Of a stretch of DNA of 64,000 nucleotides, positions 35,503 through 44,089 are shown piece by piece (the stretch's first letter is position 1; each line of letters starts with the position of its first letter). The notes below the pieces were generated by a model, which was not told where the DNA came from, did no database searches, and saw only the letters and a list, made by a program, of their open reading frames with translations. Both the position numbers and the translations under genes were made by a program. The DNA is from CAZUCE01 sp964619265 (lineage in GTDB: Bacteria; Planctomycetota; UBA1135; GCA-002686595), in NCBI GenBank assembly GCA_964619265.1, contig CAZUCE010000018.1, positions 1 through 64,000 of the forward strand. Direction: 5' to 3'.

Positions 35503-37983
35503 TTAGGAGAGCAGGTCAAAGGTGAGCGAGTCCGCGCCGTCGTGGAAAAAGTCATCGGGATCCGGAGCGGATTCCGAGGATGCGGGTACGGAGCCTGGGT
35601 TCCAGTGCGAGGAGGCCTTGGCGGCTTCCTCCGGGTTGTCCCAGCCCTCGTCCGGGTCGTCCACAGAAGACAACGTCGAGGGGCCGGGCTGGGTTCGTAC
35701 TTTCGGGCCGAGAATTCCGGGCGCGCCGGACTCGGCTGCCGGGGAGCCCTCGGGAGCCTGCGCCCAAGGGGAGTCGGCGGAAGCCGTTCGAGGTGCGCCT
35801 GCCTGGCGCGGCTGGAGATCGAGTTCGGCCTGATAGCGCTCGAGGAGCTGGCAGTGATCGGCCTCGCTCCAGGAACTCGGGTCGTGCTCCAAGCCGGATT
35901 CCATCACCGCCGTGCGCTTGGCACCCCGGAGGCGGTCCACGAGACCAAACTCGCCGAGGCGGATCAGCGCCTGCTCGGCGCAGTCCCGGGGGGATTCCGC
36001 GAGTCGCGCCAACTTCTCCAGCTCGAGGGGGAAGCCCGCCTCGACGGCGGACTCGCCCTGCTCGGCTGGGCTCTTTCCGGATTGAAAATCGAGTTCGAGC
36101 GCGGCTCCGTCCAAAATCAAATCGGGGTCCGGGTCCCGGTCGTACAGATCGAGCAATCGTTGAAGGACGAGGGTCACGCGCGGGTCGGGGCAAATCGGCA
36201 ACTGCGAGACATCCACTTGGAATTCCTCGTCGCCTTGCGAGTGAGAATTTTCGGACGGAGCAGCCTTGTCGCCGCGGGCGGGCGCCCGACCGAGCGCAGC
36301 CAAAAGGGCGTCGCGGTGCGCGGAGATCAGCCCATTGTCCGAGAGCAGAGCCCCTGCGAAATGGCGCCAGGCCCGGCCGAGGCGAAGTCGTTGGACGTCG
36401 GCAGCCGTCGCTTGGTTCCCTTGCAAATTTCGACCGGTCCGCTCGCGGGGGGCGCTCGAACCCGAGCGCTCCGCATTCAGGCGACCGGAATCCGCGGCTT
36501 GTCCAGGGCGCCAGGAGCTGTCTGTCGCGCCAGGGTCAGGGCCCGGAGCGCCGCTGCGAGTGCCGGAAGAGCCGAGCCCCTGGCGCTGGAAGCCGCCGCC
36601 CGCCGCAGCCGAACGCGTCGCCCCCCCGCGCTCCAGCGCTTGCCCTGCCCGAGGAGCCGGCGCGCCGGACGATCGCTGCACCCGCCGCTGGGCGCGCGCC
36701 GATTGCTCCCGGAGCGCTCCGACATCCAAACCGAGCGCCGAAGCCGCCCGCGCGATCAACGCGTCCCGCCCAACAGGGTGCTGAACACAGACGACCGTAT
36801 CGACCAGCTCGTCCACGGCGGCCACCAACTCGTTCGTGTCCGAGGGATCCACTTTTTGAATCCCGGACAAAAGGAAATCAAACCAGCCTTCGGCGCCGCT
36901 GAGCAAGCGATCGAAACCGGCTCGCTGTTCGCGAACCAAGAGGTCGCAGGGATCGTCGCCTTCGGGAAGTCTCACGACGTCCAGGGTGACGCCGTCCAAT
37001 CCGAGCAGGCCGCGCAACGCCTTGTGGACTGCCTTGCGCCCCGCGGCGTCGCCGTCGAAAAACAGGCTGACTCGCCGGGCGCCACTGCGGCGCACAAGCC
37101 GCGCGTGATCCAGGGTCGTCGCGGTCCCGAGGACCGCAGCCACCTGCGAGCAACCCACCTGGTGGGCGGCCATCACGTCGGTATAACCCTCCACCAAGCA
37201 CAGGTGCCGTTCGCGACGCGCGGCAGACAGGGCTCGATCGAGTCCATACACGATGCGTCCTTTGTGAAAGACCGGAGTCTCCGGCGTGTTCACGTATTTC
37301 GGGCCGTCGGTGCCGGGCAGCAGCCGCGCGCCAAAGCCGACCGTGCGCCCCTCGATGTCGCGGATTGGAATCGCGATTCGGCCTCGAAAGAAATCGTACG
37401 GGCGGTCGTCGTCGCCGCGCCGAACCAATCCGGCGGTCACCAAAGGCTCGAGCGGCGCATCGCTGCGGCGCGCGGCGTTCAACAGCGCGTTTCCCCCGGG
37501 CGCGAAGCCCACTCCGAAGGCTCGCAGGGTTTCGTCACGGAGCCCGCGGCCCTCCAAGTAGGCCCGCGCACGCTCGCCTTCGTCGCTGCGTAGCTTTCCG
37601 GCGAACAACCGTTCAGCCCGTTCGAGCACCTCGTAGAGCGGAGCAAATTTCTTGGCGTCCCCGCCGGCGTTGGAGCCGCGCTGGGGCAGCTCGATACCGG
37701 CGTTTTTGGCCAGCTCGGTCAGAGCCTCCCAGAAGGTCGAGCCCTCGAACTTCACGAGAAACTCAAGGACGTCTCCCCCCTCCGAGCAGGCCCCGAAGCA
37801 ACGCCAGGAGCCGCGCGTCGGATCCACGGTGAACGACGGCGTCTTCTCCGCGTGGAACGGGCAGCACGCCTTATAAATCGAACCGGCCCGCTTGAGCCCC
37901 TCCACGCGCGCCCCGACCACCTCCTCGATGGGATGGGCGGCTTTCACTCGTTCGACGAGCTCTCGGAAGGCGGGGTCTTGCAC
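35503..37983 (-). CDS. dnaG: DNA primase DnaG with a long C-terminal extension
   Basis: Makes RNA primers for the replication fork. From the GTG at 37983 the product is 826 residues. The CHC2 zinc finger is C41-x2-H44-x17-C62-x3-C66. The catalytic core contains GRIAIPIRDIEGRTVGFG, and the TOPRIM fold has VEGYTDVM (Glu267) and FFDGDAAG (Asp312, Asp314). Beyond residue 430, in place of a simple helicase-interaction domain, lies a Gly/Ser/Arg/Ala-rich stretch, one short folded-looking helical block, and another acidic Pro/Ser-rich tail. E. coli DnaG is 581 residues. The frame stays open another 162 codons upstream, but that part is unlike protein and precedes the conserved QDPAFRELVERVK. It is directly followed by rpoD. 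Confidence 0.95.
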   Translation of the reverse strand: MQDPAFRELVERVKAAHPIEEVVGARVEGLKRAGSIYKACCPFHAEKTPSFTVDPTRGSWRCFGACSEGGDVLEFLVKFEGSTFWEALTELAKNAGIELPQRGSNAGGDAKKFAPLYEVLERAERLFAGKLRSDEGERARAYLEGRGLRDETLRAFGVGFAPGGNALLNAARRSDAPLEPLVTAGLVRRGDDDRPYDFFRGRIAIPIRDIEGRTVGFGARLLPGTDGPKYVNTPETPVFHKGRIVYGLDRALSAARRERHLCLVEGYTDVMAAHQVGCSQVAAVLGTATTLDHARLVRRSGARRVSLFFDGDAAGRKAVHKALRGLLGLDGVTLDVVRLPEGDDPCDLLVREQRAGFDRLLSGAEGWFDFLLSGIQKVDPSDTNELVAAVDELVDTVVCVQHPVGRDALIARAASALGLDVGALREQSARAQRRVQRSSGAPAPRAGQALERGGATRSAAAGGGFQRQGLGSSGTRSGAPGPDPGATDSSWRPGQAADSGRLNAERSGSSAPRERTGRNLQGNQATAADVQRLRLGRAWRHFAGALLSDNGLISAHRDALLAALGRAPARGDKAAPSENSHSQGDEEFQVDVSQLPICPDPRVTLVLQRLLDLYDRDPDPDLILDGAALELDFQSGKSPAEQGESAVEAGFPLELEKLARLAESPRDCAEQALIRLGEFGLVDRLRGAKRTAVMESGLEHDPSSWSEADHCQLLERYQAELDLQPRQAGAPRTASADSPWAQAPEGSPAAESGAPGILGPKVRTQPGPSTLSSVDDPDEGWDNPEEAAKASSHWNPGSVPASSESAPDPDDFFHDGADSLTFDLLS

Positions 37984-38823
37984 GGAAATGGGGCTACGCG
38001 AGGCCAGAGTGGCCGTGGTTTGGAGTCGGTTGGAGCTTGGGGACCCCGCGAAACAAGTCGCACAGCCGGCGGGCGCCGGAGCTGCAAAGGGCTGGGGGTA
38101 GCTGAAAGAGGGGCTGAAAAAAAGGGAGCGCCCTTGGGGCGCAGGCGGACGCTTCAAGGGAGGAGTAGCGGAGCCGCAGGATGGAACAGCTGAGGGGGAA
38201 AGCGCCGTCCCGGTCGCGCGCCTCGAAGAAGAGCAGGCGCCGAGCGATCGCAGAACGTGCCGACAGAAAATCCGCGAGCGGGCCGCTGCGATGGCCTTGC
38301 CGGCCTCGGGTACCGATTCCTCAACCCAGCGCCAGGTCGATCTGGCCGGTTGTCCCGCATGGAAGGCCCTGGAAGACCCGGAGTTTCCCCCGGAGGTTCT
38401 CAGAGCCTTGGCATTCGGTTCGAAGGACGGTGCGCGGAGGCTCGAGGAGCTTCGCTGCGGGACCCGCAAGACATCGCAGAAGGGCGAGACGCCGATTGGG
38501 CAGAGGAGTGCGTGCCCTGGGTCTCGCGCTCGATCTGAGCCGTGCGCGGTGCGGTTGTCCTCCGAGGCTCGGCGTGGGCGACCCGACCCGAACTGGTCCG
38601 GGGTCGCCTGCTGGGCGTCGATTCGCCCTCGGATTCAGACCTCGGAACCGTAGCCCGCCAGATGGGAACGATCAACCAGCCCCCGGAAACTTATTCTTGA
38701 TCTGTTCCCCGCCTTGAGGCACGTCTCCCCGCTTGGGCACAGACCGGCGCCGCCGGCCAGCCCGGCCCAGGGCCAGCGGCGGGCTCCCAGACCCCCCTCT
38801 CAGATCCCCCGCTCAGGCCCTCC
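37984..38823. other. 840-base gap upstream of dnaG without a coding gene
   Basis: Between the rsmA stop and the dnaG start (both minus strand) I found no open frame with protein-like character. The stretch must contain the dnaG-rpoD promoter and leader. It holds an intrinsic terminator facing dnaG at 38117-38142 and an imperfect hairpin at 38750-38779 just after rsmA (9-bp arms, one mismatch), possibly its terminator. I looked for RNase P RNA, SRP RNA and tmRNA signatures and saw none. Confidence 0.45.
38117..38142 (-). terminator. Intrinsic terminator/attenuator 135 bases before dnaG
   Basis: Read on the minus strand, bases 38142-38128 form a 6-bp GC stem (GCGCCC-CAA-GGGCGC), followed by TCCC and then seven T (38123-38117). 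This is the clearest T-tract terminator in the window. It lies upstream of dnaG in the same orientation, so it either ends an unrecognised transcript from 38143-38823 or acts as a leader attenuator for dnaG-rpoD. Confidence 0.65.
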
Positions 38824-39780
38824 TCAGGCGCTGTCAGGCTCCTTTTCCGGACCCACATCCCCGGGAATCGCGTTTGCCAGTTGCCCCCACTCCACCTGAC
38901 CGAGCTCCTCGACGCGGGCCGTCGGCTCGATCCCGGCCTCGGCCAGCACCCGGTCGGCCTCGGTTGCAGCCAGTCCCAGGCGAGCAGCGAGCGGCGCCCG
39001 CAGTCGCTTGCGACGCTGGGTGTACATCTGCCGGACCAGACCCGCGACAAAGGCCCGGCGCTCGGGAGCTTCCAGGGAACGGCGCCGCTTTAGCTGAACC
39101 ACGGCGCTGTCGACCTTCGGCCGGGGACGGAACGAACCGGGCCCCACCCGCATGGCCAGGCGTGCCTCGAAGGAGCGCTGGACAACCACGGTCAGCGCCC
39201 CGAACTGCGAGGTGCCCGGAGCCGCCACCAGTCGCTCGGCGACCTCGGTCTGGACCAGGACGGTGGCCGTCTCCGGTGGCCTGCGATGGAGCGCCAGCTG
39301 GGCCAGTAGCGGGGAGGAAATCGCGTAGGGCAAATTCGCTGCAAGCCTCCAGCGCTGGAACTCCGACAAGCGTTGCTCCAGCTCGGGTGCCAGCTCGGAC
39401 TTCGAGCCAAGGGCATCACAACGCAGGATCTCGAGCCCCTCGATGGAGTGCGGCACACGCTCGGGCAGCCGCCGGGCCGCGATGTCGGCCAAGCGCGCAT
39501 CCACCTCGACGCCGAGCACCTTGCGACCCCCGGCCAGCAGGTGCGCGGTCAAGAAACCGAGCCCAACCCCCACTTCGACCAACTGCTCGCCCTCCTCCGC
39601 CCCAGCCAAGAGCGCGATTCGCCGCAGCACGCCTTCGTCCATCAGGAAGTTCTGACCGAGCCGGCGCGAGGGACGAAAACCAGCCGAGTCGAGCTCGGCC
39701 TGATAGCTCCCCCAGGGGCCGCGCGGACCCGGTTCCTCGACCGGGACGACTCCCGCGCCAAGGTTCGGCTGCTCGTTCAT
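38824..39780 (-). CDS. rsmA: 16S rRNA (adenine(1518/1519)-N6)-dimethyltransferase RsmA/KsgA
   Basis: Dimethylates the two adjacent adenines near the 3' end of 16S rRNA in the last stages of 30S assembly. The 318-residue protein opens with a 32-residue extension, then the family start FRPSRRLGQNFLMDEG, the SAM loop EVGVGLGFLT (residues 69-78), motif IV NLPYAISSP (149-157) and VQTEVAERLVA, and the C-terminal helical domain with FRPRPKVDSAV. The ATG overlaps the SUMF1-lipoprotein stop as ATGA (39777-39780), so an rRNA-modifying enzyme is coupled to two envelope lipoprotein genes, an odd partnership. Confidence 0.96.
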   Translation of the reverse strand: MNEQPNLGAGVVPVEEPGPRGPWGSYQAELDSAGFRPSRRLGQNFLMDEGVLRRIALLAGAEEGEQLVEVGVGLGFLTAHLLAGGRKVLGVEVDARLADIAARRLPERVPHSIEGLEILRCDALGSKSELAPELEQRLSEFQRWRLAANLPYAISSPLLAQLALHRRPPETATVLVQTEVAERLVAAPGTSQFGALTVVVQRSFEARLAMRVGPGSFRPRPKVDSAVVQLKRRRSLEAPERRAFVAGLVRQMYTQRRKRLRAPLAARLGLAATEADRVLAEAGIEPTARVEELGQVEWGQLANAIPGDVGPEKEPDSA

Positions 39781-40790
39781 CGATCCGCCCCTTTCAAAAG
39801 AGCTTGCAACGCCGGGCTATCCGGATGCTCCTCCTTCAACTGGCTCAGCAGCAAAACCCCGGCTGAACCGAACTCGCGCCCGATTGCCTGAAGCCGAGCC
39901 GGGGACCCTGGCGAGCCAGCGAGCTCGTCCAAGCGCTCGCCCAACCAGGCCCGCGCCTCTACCGCGCATCGCACACCCAAATCGGGGGTGCGCGTCCGCT
40001 CTTCGAGCAGATGGCGCCCGCCGGGCTCGGCCAATTCGTGGAGCCAAGTGAGATAGGAGTCCCCGAGGGCGAGTCCGGTCGCAGGCAGGTCGAGCCGGCT
40101 TGAGGCCTCCACCCATTCGCGGACGTTCCCGCTCATGTCGTAACAGCCAAAAGCCGACCGTCCGCGTTCGAAGCAACCGACCGGCAGCGGCCGGCCAAGA
40201 TTCAAATGAAGAGTGTTCGACAGGGACTCACTGCGCGCCCGGCCCCACGGATAGCGGTGGGATGTCGGACCTCCCGCGACGTAGCGCCACTCGCTCTCGG
40301 TCGGCAACCGCATTCCGCGCCGGCTCGCGAACTCGCGGGCTTCGATCAGACTGCAAAACGCCGGCCAATCGAGCCGCGAGCGATCGGTCTGGGCCGCGTC
40401 GACCAGAAAGGCCCCCGAGCTGGGCGGACTGCCGAAGACCCGCTGCCAATCCCCGCGTGTGGCCTCGAATCGATCGATCAGGAGATCCTCGAAGATCCCG
40501 GTCCCATAGAGCCGATTGGGGATGGCCGGAATCAGGACCATACGCTCGAGCTCATCGAGCGCCGTGATCGACCCGCCGGGGTCCGGATCCTCGAAGTCGA
40601 ACACCTTCGAGCACCCCGTCGCCCAGGCGGCCAACCCGCAGAGCAGCCAGGTGAGCCGGATCGCGCGCGTGTTGGGCGCAGCGGAGTTCCACGCACCTGC
40701 TTTTCGCGCGCCCAAATGCCACGCGCCCCGTGTCGGCTGCACTTTGATCAAAGGCCCGGCCGATTCCATCCGGGCCTCGCCCCGGGTCAC
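39777..40790 (-). CDS. SUMF1/FGE-sulfatase-fold lipoprotein lacking the FGE cysteines
   Basis: A 337-residue protein with a formylglycine-generating-enzyme-like (SUMF1) fold. Marks are RLPTESEWRYVAGG, the YPWGR turn, and FGCYDMSGNVREWV. A lipobox ATGC (Cys60) follows a hydrophobic stretch, so it is a lipoprotein, but the 43-residue n-region before it is unusually long. The GTG start at 40790 overlaps the OmpA stop as GTGA, and an in-frame ATG lies at 40769. The active-site segment of real FGE (GGS followed by two cysteines and RYR) is replaced by a region with none of these cysteines, so it should not make formylglycine; a binding or structural role is more likely. The last 80 residues are an additional helical region. 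Confidence 0.82.
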   Translation of the reverse strand: MTRGEARMESAGPLIKVQPTRGAWHLGARKAGAWNSAAPNTRAIRLTWLLCGLAAWATGCSKVFDFEDPDPGGSITALDELERMVLIPAIPNRLYGTGIFEDLLIDRFEATRGDWQRVFGSPPSSGAFLVDAAQTDRSRLDWPAFCSLIEAREFASRRGMRLPTESEWRYVAGGPTSHRYPWGRARSESLSNTLHLNLGRPLPVGCFERGRSAFGCYDMSGNVREWVEASSRLDLPATGLALGDSYLTWLHELAEPGGRHLLEERTRTPDLGVRCAVEARAWLGERLDELAGSPGSPARLQAIGREFGSAGVLLLSQLKEEHPDSPALQALLKGADR

Positions 40791-41575
40791 TCCGAGGCGG
40801 GTCCGGACGCGTCCGCCGGCAGTTCCGGATCGTCTTCGAGTACGAAAATCTCAACGCGCCGGTTTTGACGTCGACCTTCCGCGGAGTCGTTGGGAGCGAC
40901 CGGTCGGTTCGAGCCAAGACCCGCCACCGCCACGCTGCCGGCCGGCAGACGGCCGGTTCCGATCATCAACTCAGCGACTTTGAGCGCCCGGGCCGCGGAC
41001 AGCTCGAGGTTGCCGCCGGGGAATTTGGCGAGTGTCTCGGGCTTGGCGACGGGAACCGAGTCGGTGTGCCCGCGGACCCACAGGGTCTGGAACGGGCGCG
41101 ACGCAATGTCGCTCGAAAGCTCAAGCAGAATTCGCTGGCCCTCCGGACGCAGCGTGTCCGACCCAGAGGGGAACAGCACCGAATCTTTGAGGCTGAAGCC
41201 ATAGCCGCCTTCGACCTGGACCGGGGTGACATCGCCGGGTGCCCCGCCGAGGGAAGCGGCGATCCGCGCCAGCTCCGCGAGCTGGGCGTCGATCTGGGGA
41301 TCGTCGATCTCCATCTCGGACAACTGGGCTTCGATCGCCGCTGCGTCCAGGGGAGACGAAGCCTCCTGCAGACGGAGTTCGAATTCGGCGCGCTCGGCCT
41401 CCAGCTCACCCACGTAGGTCTGCTGATCCAGGTAGGCGTCCTGATAAAAGCGCGAGCTTTTCAGCACTTCGTCGTACTTGGACTGCGCGACACATGCGGT
41501 CGAACTCAAGACGAGCGTGGCCAGGGCGAGACGGCCAAGGAGACGGGAAGAAACGATGTGGAGGCGCTGGGTCAT
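40787..41575 (-). CDS. OmpA-family peptidoglycan-binding lipoprotein
   Basis: A 262-residue outer-envelope protein. The lipobox STAC (Cys28) gives a lipid-anchored form. Residues 35-95 are coiled coil. The C-terminal OmpA domain (about 128-250) holds the peptidoglycan-binding motif: FPSGSDTLRPEGQRILLEL, GHTDSVPV, LSAARALKVAELMI and SNRPVAPNDSAEGRRQNRRVEIFV, with the Asp and Arg that bind diaminopimelate. It is the first gene of the ompA-SUMF1-rsmA chain, with GTGA overlap. It may tether the outer membrane to the wall. Confidence 0.9.
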   Translation of the reverse strand: MTQRLHIVSSRLLGRLALATLVLSSTACVAQSKYDEVLKSSRFYQDAYLDQQTYVGELEAERAEFELRLQEASSPLDAAAIEAQLSEMEIDDPQIDAQLAELARIAASLGGAPGDVTPVQVEGGYGFSLKDSVLFPSGSDTLRPEGQRILLELSSDIASRPFQTLWVRGHTDSVPVAKPETLAKFPGGNLELSAARALKVAELMIGTGRLPAGSVAVAGLGSNRPVAPNDSAEGRRQNRRVEIFVLEDDPELPADASGPASE

Positions 41576-41643
41576 GGCGGGTTCCGTTCAGCCGCGCGTT
41601 CGGCGCAGGGGGGAGCGTAGGAATCAGGTGAACGCGAAGCGTT

Positions 41644-42306
41644 CTATTCGGCGTCGTCGGGGACGGTCTCGGAATCGGTGGGCGCGGACTCGGAGCTCTC
41701 GGTCTCGGAAGTCTCTGCATCTGATCCCTCGCCGGAGGCCACGGTGTCGCTCTCCTCGTCGAAGGGTACGAAGATCCCTCCAATCGACTTGGCCACGTCC
41801 GAGGCGCTTCCGCTGCCGAGGGAAATCAGGATCGGCATCGTCAACAGCAGCACCATCGTCGTCCCAAACACCAGCGCGAGAGCCAGGGGCGAGAAGTCGT
41901 CCTCGTCGGCAGCACCGGCGGCCACCAATTCGTCTTCGACTTCCTCCTCCTCAAGCTCCTCCAACTCGCCTACGCCCTCGATCGGATCGGGCTCAAGCTC
42001 GAGCACTTCGAGTTCCTCGTCCAGCAGCGTGTCGGCCGCCGAGAGTTCCTCGGTCGCCATGCCCGGCTGGTCAAAGTCGCCTTCGTCCTCGAAAGCCATG
42101 TCCTCGAGGCCGCCGAGGTCGACGACGTCGCCCCCCATCAGCTCGGTGCGAAGCTCGTCCACATCGCGGCGACGCAGTCGCATGGTCTCGCCGTCGCGAA
42201 AGGCGCGGATCTCACCTTCGGAGACGAGGCGCTTGAGCTCCTCTTCCTTGAGGCGCAGGCGGTCCAGGGCTTCCTCGAAGCTGAAGAACTCTTGGGTCTC
42301 GCTCAT
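41644..42306 (-). CDS. Membrane-tethered helix-turn-helix protein with acidic linker
   Basis: A 220-residue protein with an N-terminal excisionase/MerR-like HTH (about residues 8-55: FFSFEEALDRLRLKEEELK then EIRAFRDGETMRLRRRDVD), an extremely acidic linker (56-137, runs of Glu/Leu such as ELEELEEEEVEDEL), one transmembrane helix (140-163) and an acidic Ser/Glu tail. The HTH side would be cytoplasmic, so DNA-binding at the membrane or a non-DNA role is possible. The ATG at 42306 is taken; the frame opens earlier in nonprotein-like sequence. Unknown function. It lies 68 bases upstream of the OmpA gene, on the same strand. Confidence 0.7.
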   Translation of the reverse strand: MSETQEFFSFEEALDRLRLKEEELKRLVSEGEIRAFRDGETMRLRRRDVDELRTELMGGDVVDLGGLEDMAFEDEGDFDQPGMATEELSAADTLLDEELEVLELEPDPIEGVGELEELEEEEVEDELVAAGAADEDDFSPLALALVFGTTMVLLLTMPILISLGSGSASDVAKSIGGIFVPFDEESDTVASGEGSDAETSETESSESAPTDSETVPDDAE

Positions 42307-42475
42307 GGGTTCGAAAGGACTGAGTAGATGGGGGGAATCTGAGAAGGGAGGGTCGCAGCGGCGGGCCGCGCGGGCTCGTCCGGAGCCGGCCTGGTGGCGA
42401 TCGGGCGCCGGGGCGACCTGTTCTGTCCACCGTTCTAAGGAATGGGAGGCAAGCGGCGCAGGGAAATCCGGCCGG

Positions 42476-42967
42476 TCAGCGCGCGCGCTTGGTTGAGGCC
42501 TCATCTTGCGGGCTGGGATCGAGCTTCAGGAAGGCCTCCTCCAGGTCCTCGTAGGCCTGCTTCGAGCGGTCGTTGTAGCCCAGCACCTGGAGGTCCAAAT
42601 CGATCCGGCGGGCACCGATGAACCGGAGCCCGGCCTGGGAGTCGCTGCCGCCGGAGGCCTGGTAAACCGCGATCTGCTTGGACTTGGAGTCGATCACCCA
42701 CAGGACGCTGCCGCCGGTCTGGTCGGGGCCCGTAACCGCGATGAGGTCCCGATTGGCGTCGCTGTCGCCGTAGGCCGGCGGGTTGAAGGTCAGGGCCGGA
42801 GTCTGGGCCACTGTCTGGAGGCCTGTGGCCGGCGCTCCGCCGAGCAGGCCGATCCCGAGCAAACCCAGACCAACGACCGCGGCCAACCCGCTCGCGCCCC
42901 CGGGGCGCAGGGGAGCCGCTGCTGAACTCTGGGGGGAGGGGTCGGGTGCGCTGTGGATTCGAGTCAT
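42476..42967 (-). CDS. Small exported protein of unknown function
   Basis: A 163-residue protein with a hydrophobic segment at about residues 27-48 (GLAAVVGLGLLGIGLLGGAP) acting as signal or anchor. The rest has a compact beta-like pattern: SVLWVIDSKSKQIAVYQAS followed by RRIDLDLQVLGYNDRS. I do not recognise it. It resembles a small domain that reads one value per object, but no catalytic residue is evident. It lies 169 bases upstream of the HTH protein on the same strand, which suggests a local operon. Confidence 0.6.
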   Translation of the reverse strand: MTRIHSAPDPSPQSSAAAPLRPGGASGLAAVVGLGLLGIGLLGGAPATGLQTVAQTPALTFNPPAYGDSDANRDLIAVTGPDQTGGSVLWVIDSKSKQIAVYQASGGSDSQAGLRFIGARRIDLDLQVLGYNDRSKQAYEDLEEAFLKLDPSPQDEASTKRAR

Positions 42968-43111
42968 GGCGGCCGCAGAGGGAAAGTGAGAGAGCTGATC
43001 GGAGCTCGGAGGGCCATCCTATCCGCCCGCCGCGCTCTGAAGGGTTGCTAGCCCGCTTGAGCCCGGCGCCTACCGGAGCGCGCCCGAAATCGGCGCGCAG
43101 GCCCAAGCCCG

Positions 43112-44089
43112 CTACCAGTCGGCTAGCTCGCCGCTGATCTCCTCGACCAGGTCCTTGAGCGCTAGCAGGCCGAGTGGATTCGCCGGATCCCCCACCAGGG
43201 CAATCCGCCCGCCCTCCAGGCGCATGCGGTGCAAGGCGGCGTCGACTCCCAGGTCGGCCGGCAGGCAGGGCAGCGCGCGGCCAAGCTCCCGCGGATCGGT
43301 ACCGGCCGCGCTGGCCAGCACATCCAGTTGATGCAGGTAGAGATCGAAGCGCCCGTCCTCGCCGCGGATCGGTGCGCGGGTGTGCTCAAAGTCCGCGGCT
43401 TGCTCCCGGACGCGGGCCGCTCCATCCGCGCAGTTCAGATGCTCGACTTGGCTCCATGGAATCATGACGCGCTCGATCGGAATCTCGGTCAGCGACAGGG
43501 CGTTCTCAGCCAGCGCCCGGGTTTCGATCGGAATCGACCCCAGGCGAGTGCCCTCGTCAAGCACCGATAGGAACACCTCGCGCCCAAAAGCCAAACTGAC
43601 CTCGCGACGTTCCGAGCGCAGCAGCCGCTCGATCCCCGCGCCCAGTGCGAACAGAGGCAGAGCCAACGGTAGGAACAGGATTCGCGCCGCAAACAAAAGC
43701 GGCGAGACGATCCCGAGCAGCGTATGCGGCTTGCGGCGAAAAATGTCCTTCGGCAATAGCTCGCCGAATAGGAACAGCAACGGCGTGAGCACCGCGGTAA
43801 GCACCAGTTCGCGCAGGGATTCGGGAACCGCAATCAGACGTCGCAGGAAATCTTCCCCCACGCCGGTCGCCAGCTCGAGCACCAGATTGTTGCCGATCAA
43901 GATCGTGATCAGAAACGCGCGCTCGTTCGAAATCGATCCGCGCACCCAGCGGGCGAGTCGGCGGCCTTCGCGCACGTCGGCTTCGAGCCGAACGCGGCTG
44001 AGCCCGTAGAAACCAATCTCGCTGCCCGAGAACACCGCGGAAAGGAACAGCAGCAAGATCAGCGCAAACAAATTCGTGGTGAGACTCAT
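43112..44089 (-). CDS. CNNM/CorC-type membrane protein, short form (DUF21 + CBS)
   Basis: A 325-residue protein with the DUF21 (CNNM) transmembrane domain in the first 150 residues, opening with LLFLSAVFSGSEIGFYGLSRVR and TILIGNNLVLELATGV, followed by ELLPKDIFRRKP. A CBS pair follows (about 195-320), with VMIPWSQV. It lacks the C-terminal CorC/HlyC domain present in its neighbour. CNNM-type proteins move or sense Mg2+ or Co2+, but a role here is unproven. The ATG overlaps the previous gene's stop as ATGA. Confidence 0.82.
   Translation of the reverse strand: MSLTTNLFALILLLFLSAVFSGSEIGFYGLSRVRLEADVREGRRLARWVRGSISNERAFLITILIGNNLVLELATGVGEDFLRRLIAVPESLRELVLTAVLTPLLFLFGELLPKDIFRRKPHTLLGIVSPLLFAARILFLPLALPLFALGAGIERLLRSERREVSLAFGREVFLSVLDEGTRLGSIPIETRALAENALSLTEIPIERVMIPWSQVEHLNCADGAARVREQAADFEHTRAPIRGEDGRFDLYLHQLDVLASAAGTDPRELGRALPCLPADLGVDAALHRMRLEGGRIALVGDPANPLGLLALKDLVEEISGELADW

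Noticed and set aside
37984..38469. N-terminal extension of the dnaG frame by 162 codons
   Set aside because: The extension lacks protein-like composition and the conserved primase N-terminus starts directly after the GTG at 37983; it also crosses the T-tract terminator.
38143..38700. RNase P RNA or other known structured RNA in the gap before dnaG
   Set aside because: An ACAGAAA-like string and a GGGGGAAACTCC string were noticed on opposite strands, but the conserved P4 partners and order are missing; no known RNA family could be supported.
38181..38717. Plus-strand open frames of 93-178 codons in the dnaG upstream gap
   Set aside because: Their translations are low-complexity Arg/Ser/Pro sequence without any domain, membrane segment or conserved start context, as expected of chance GC-rich frames.
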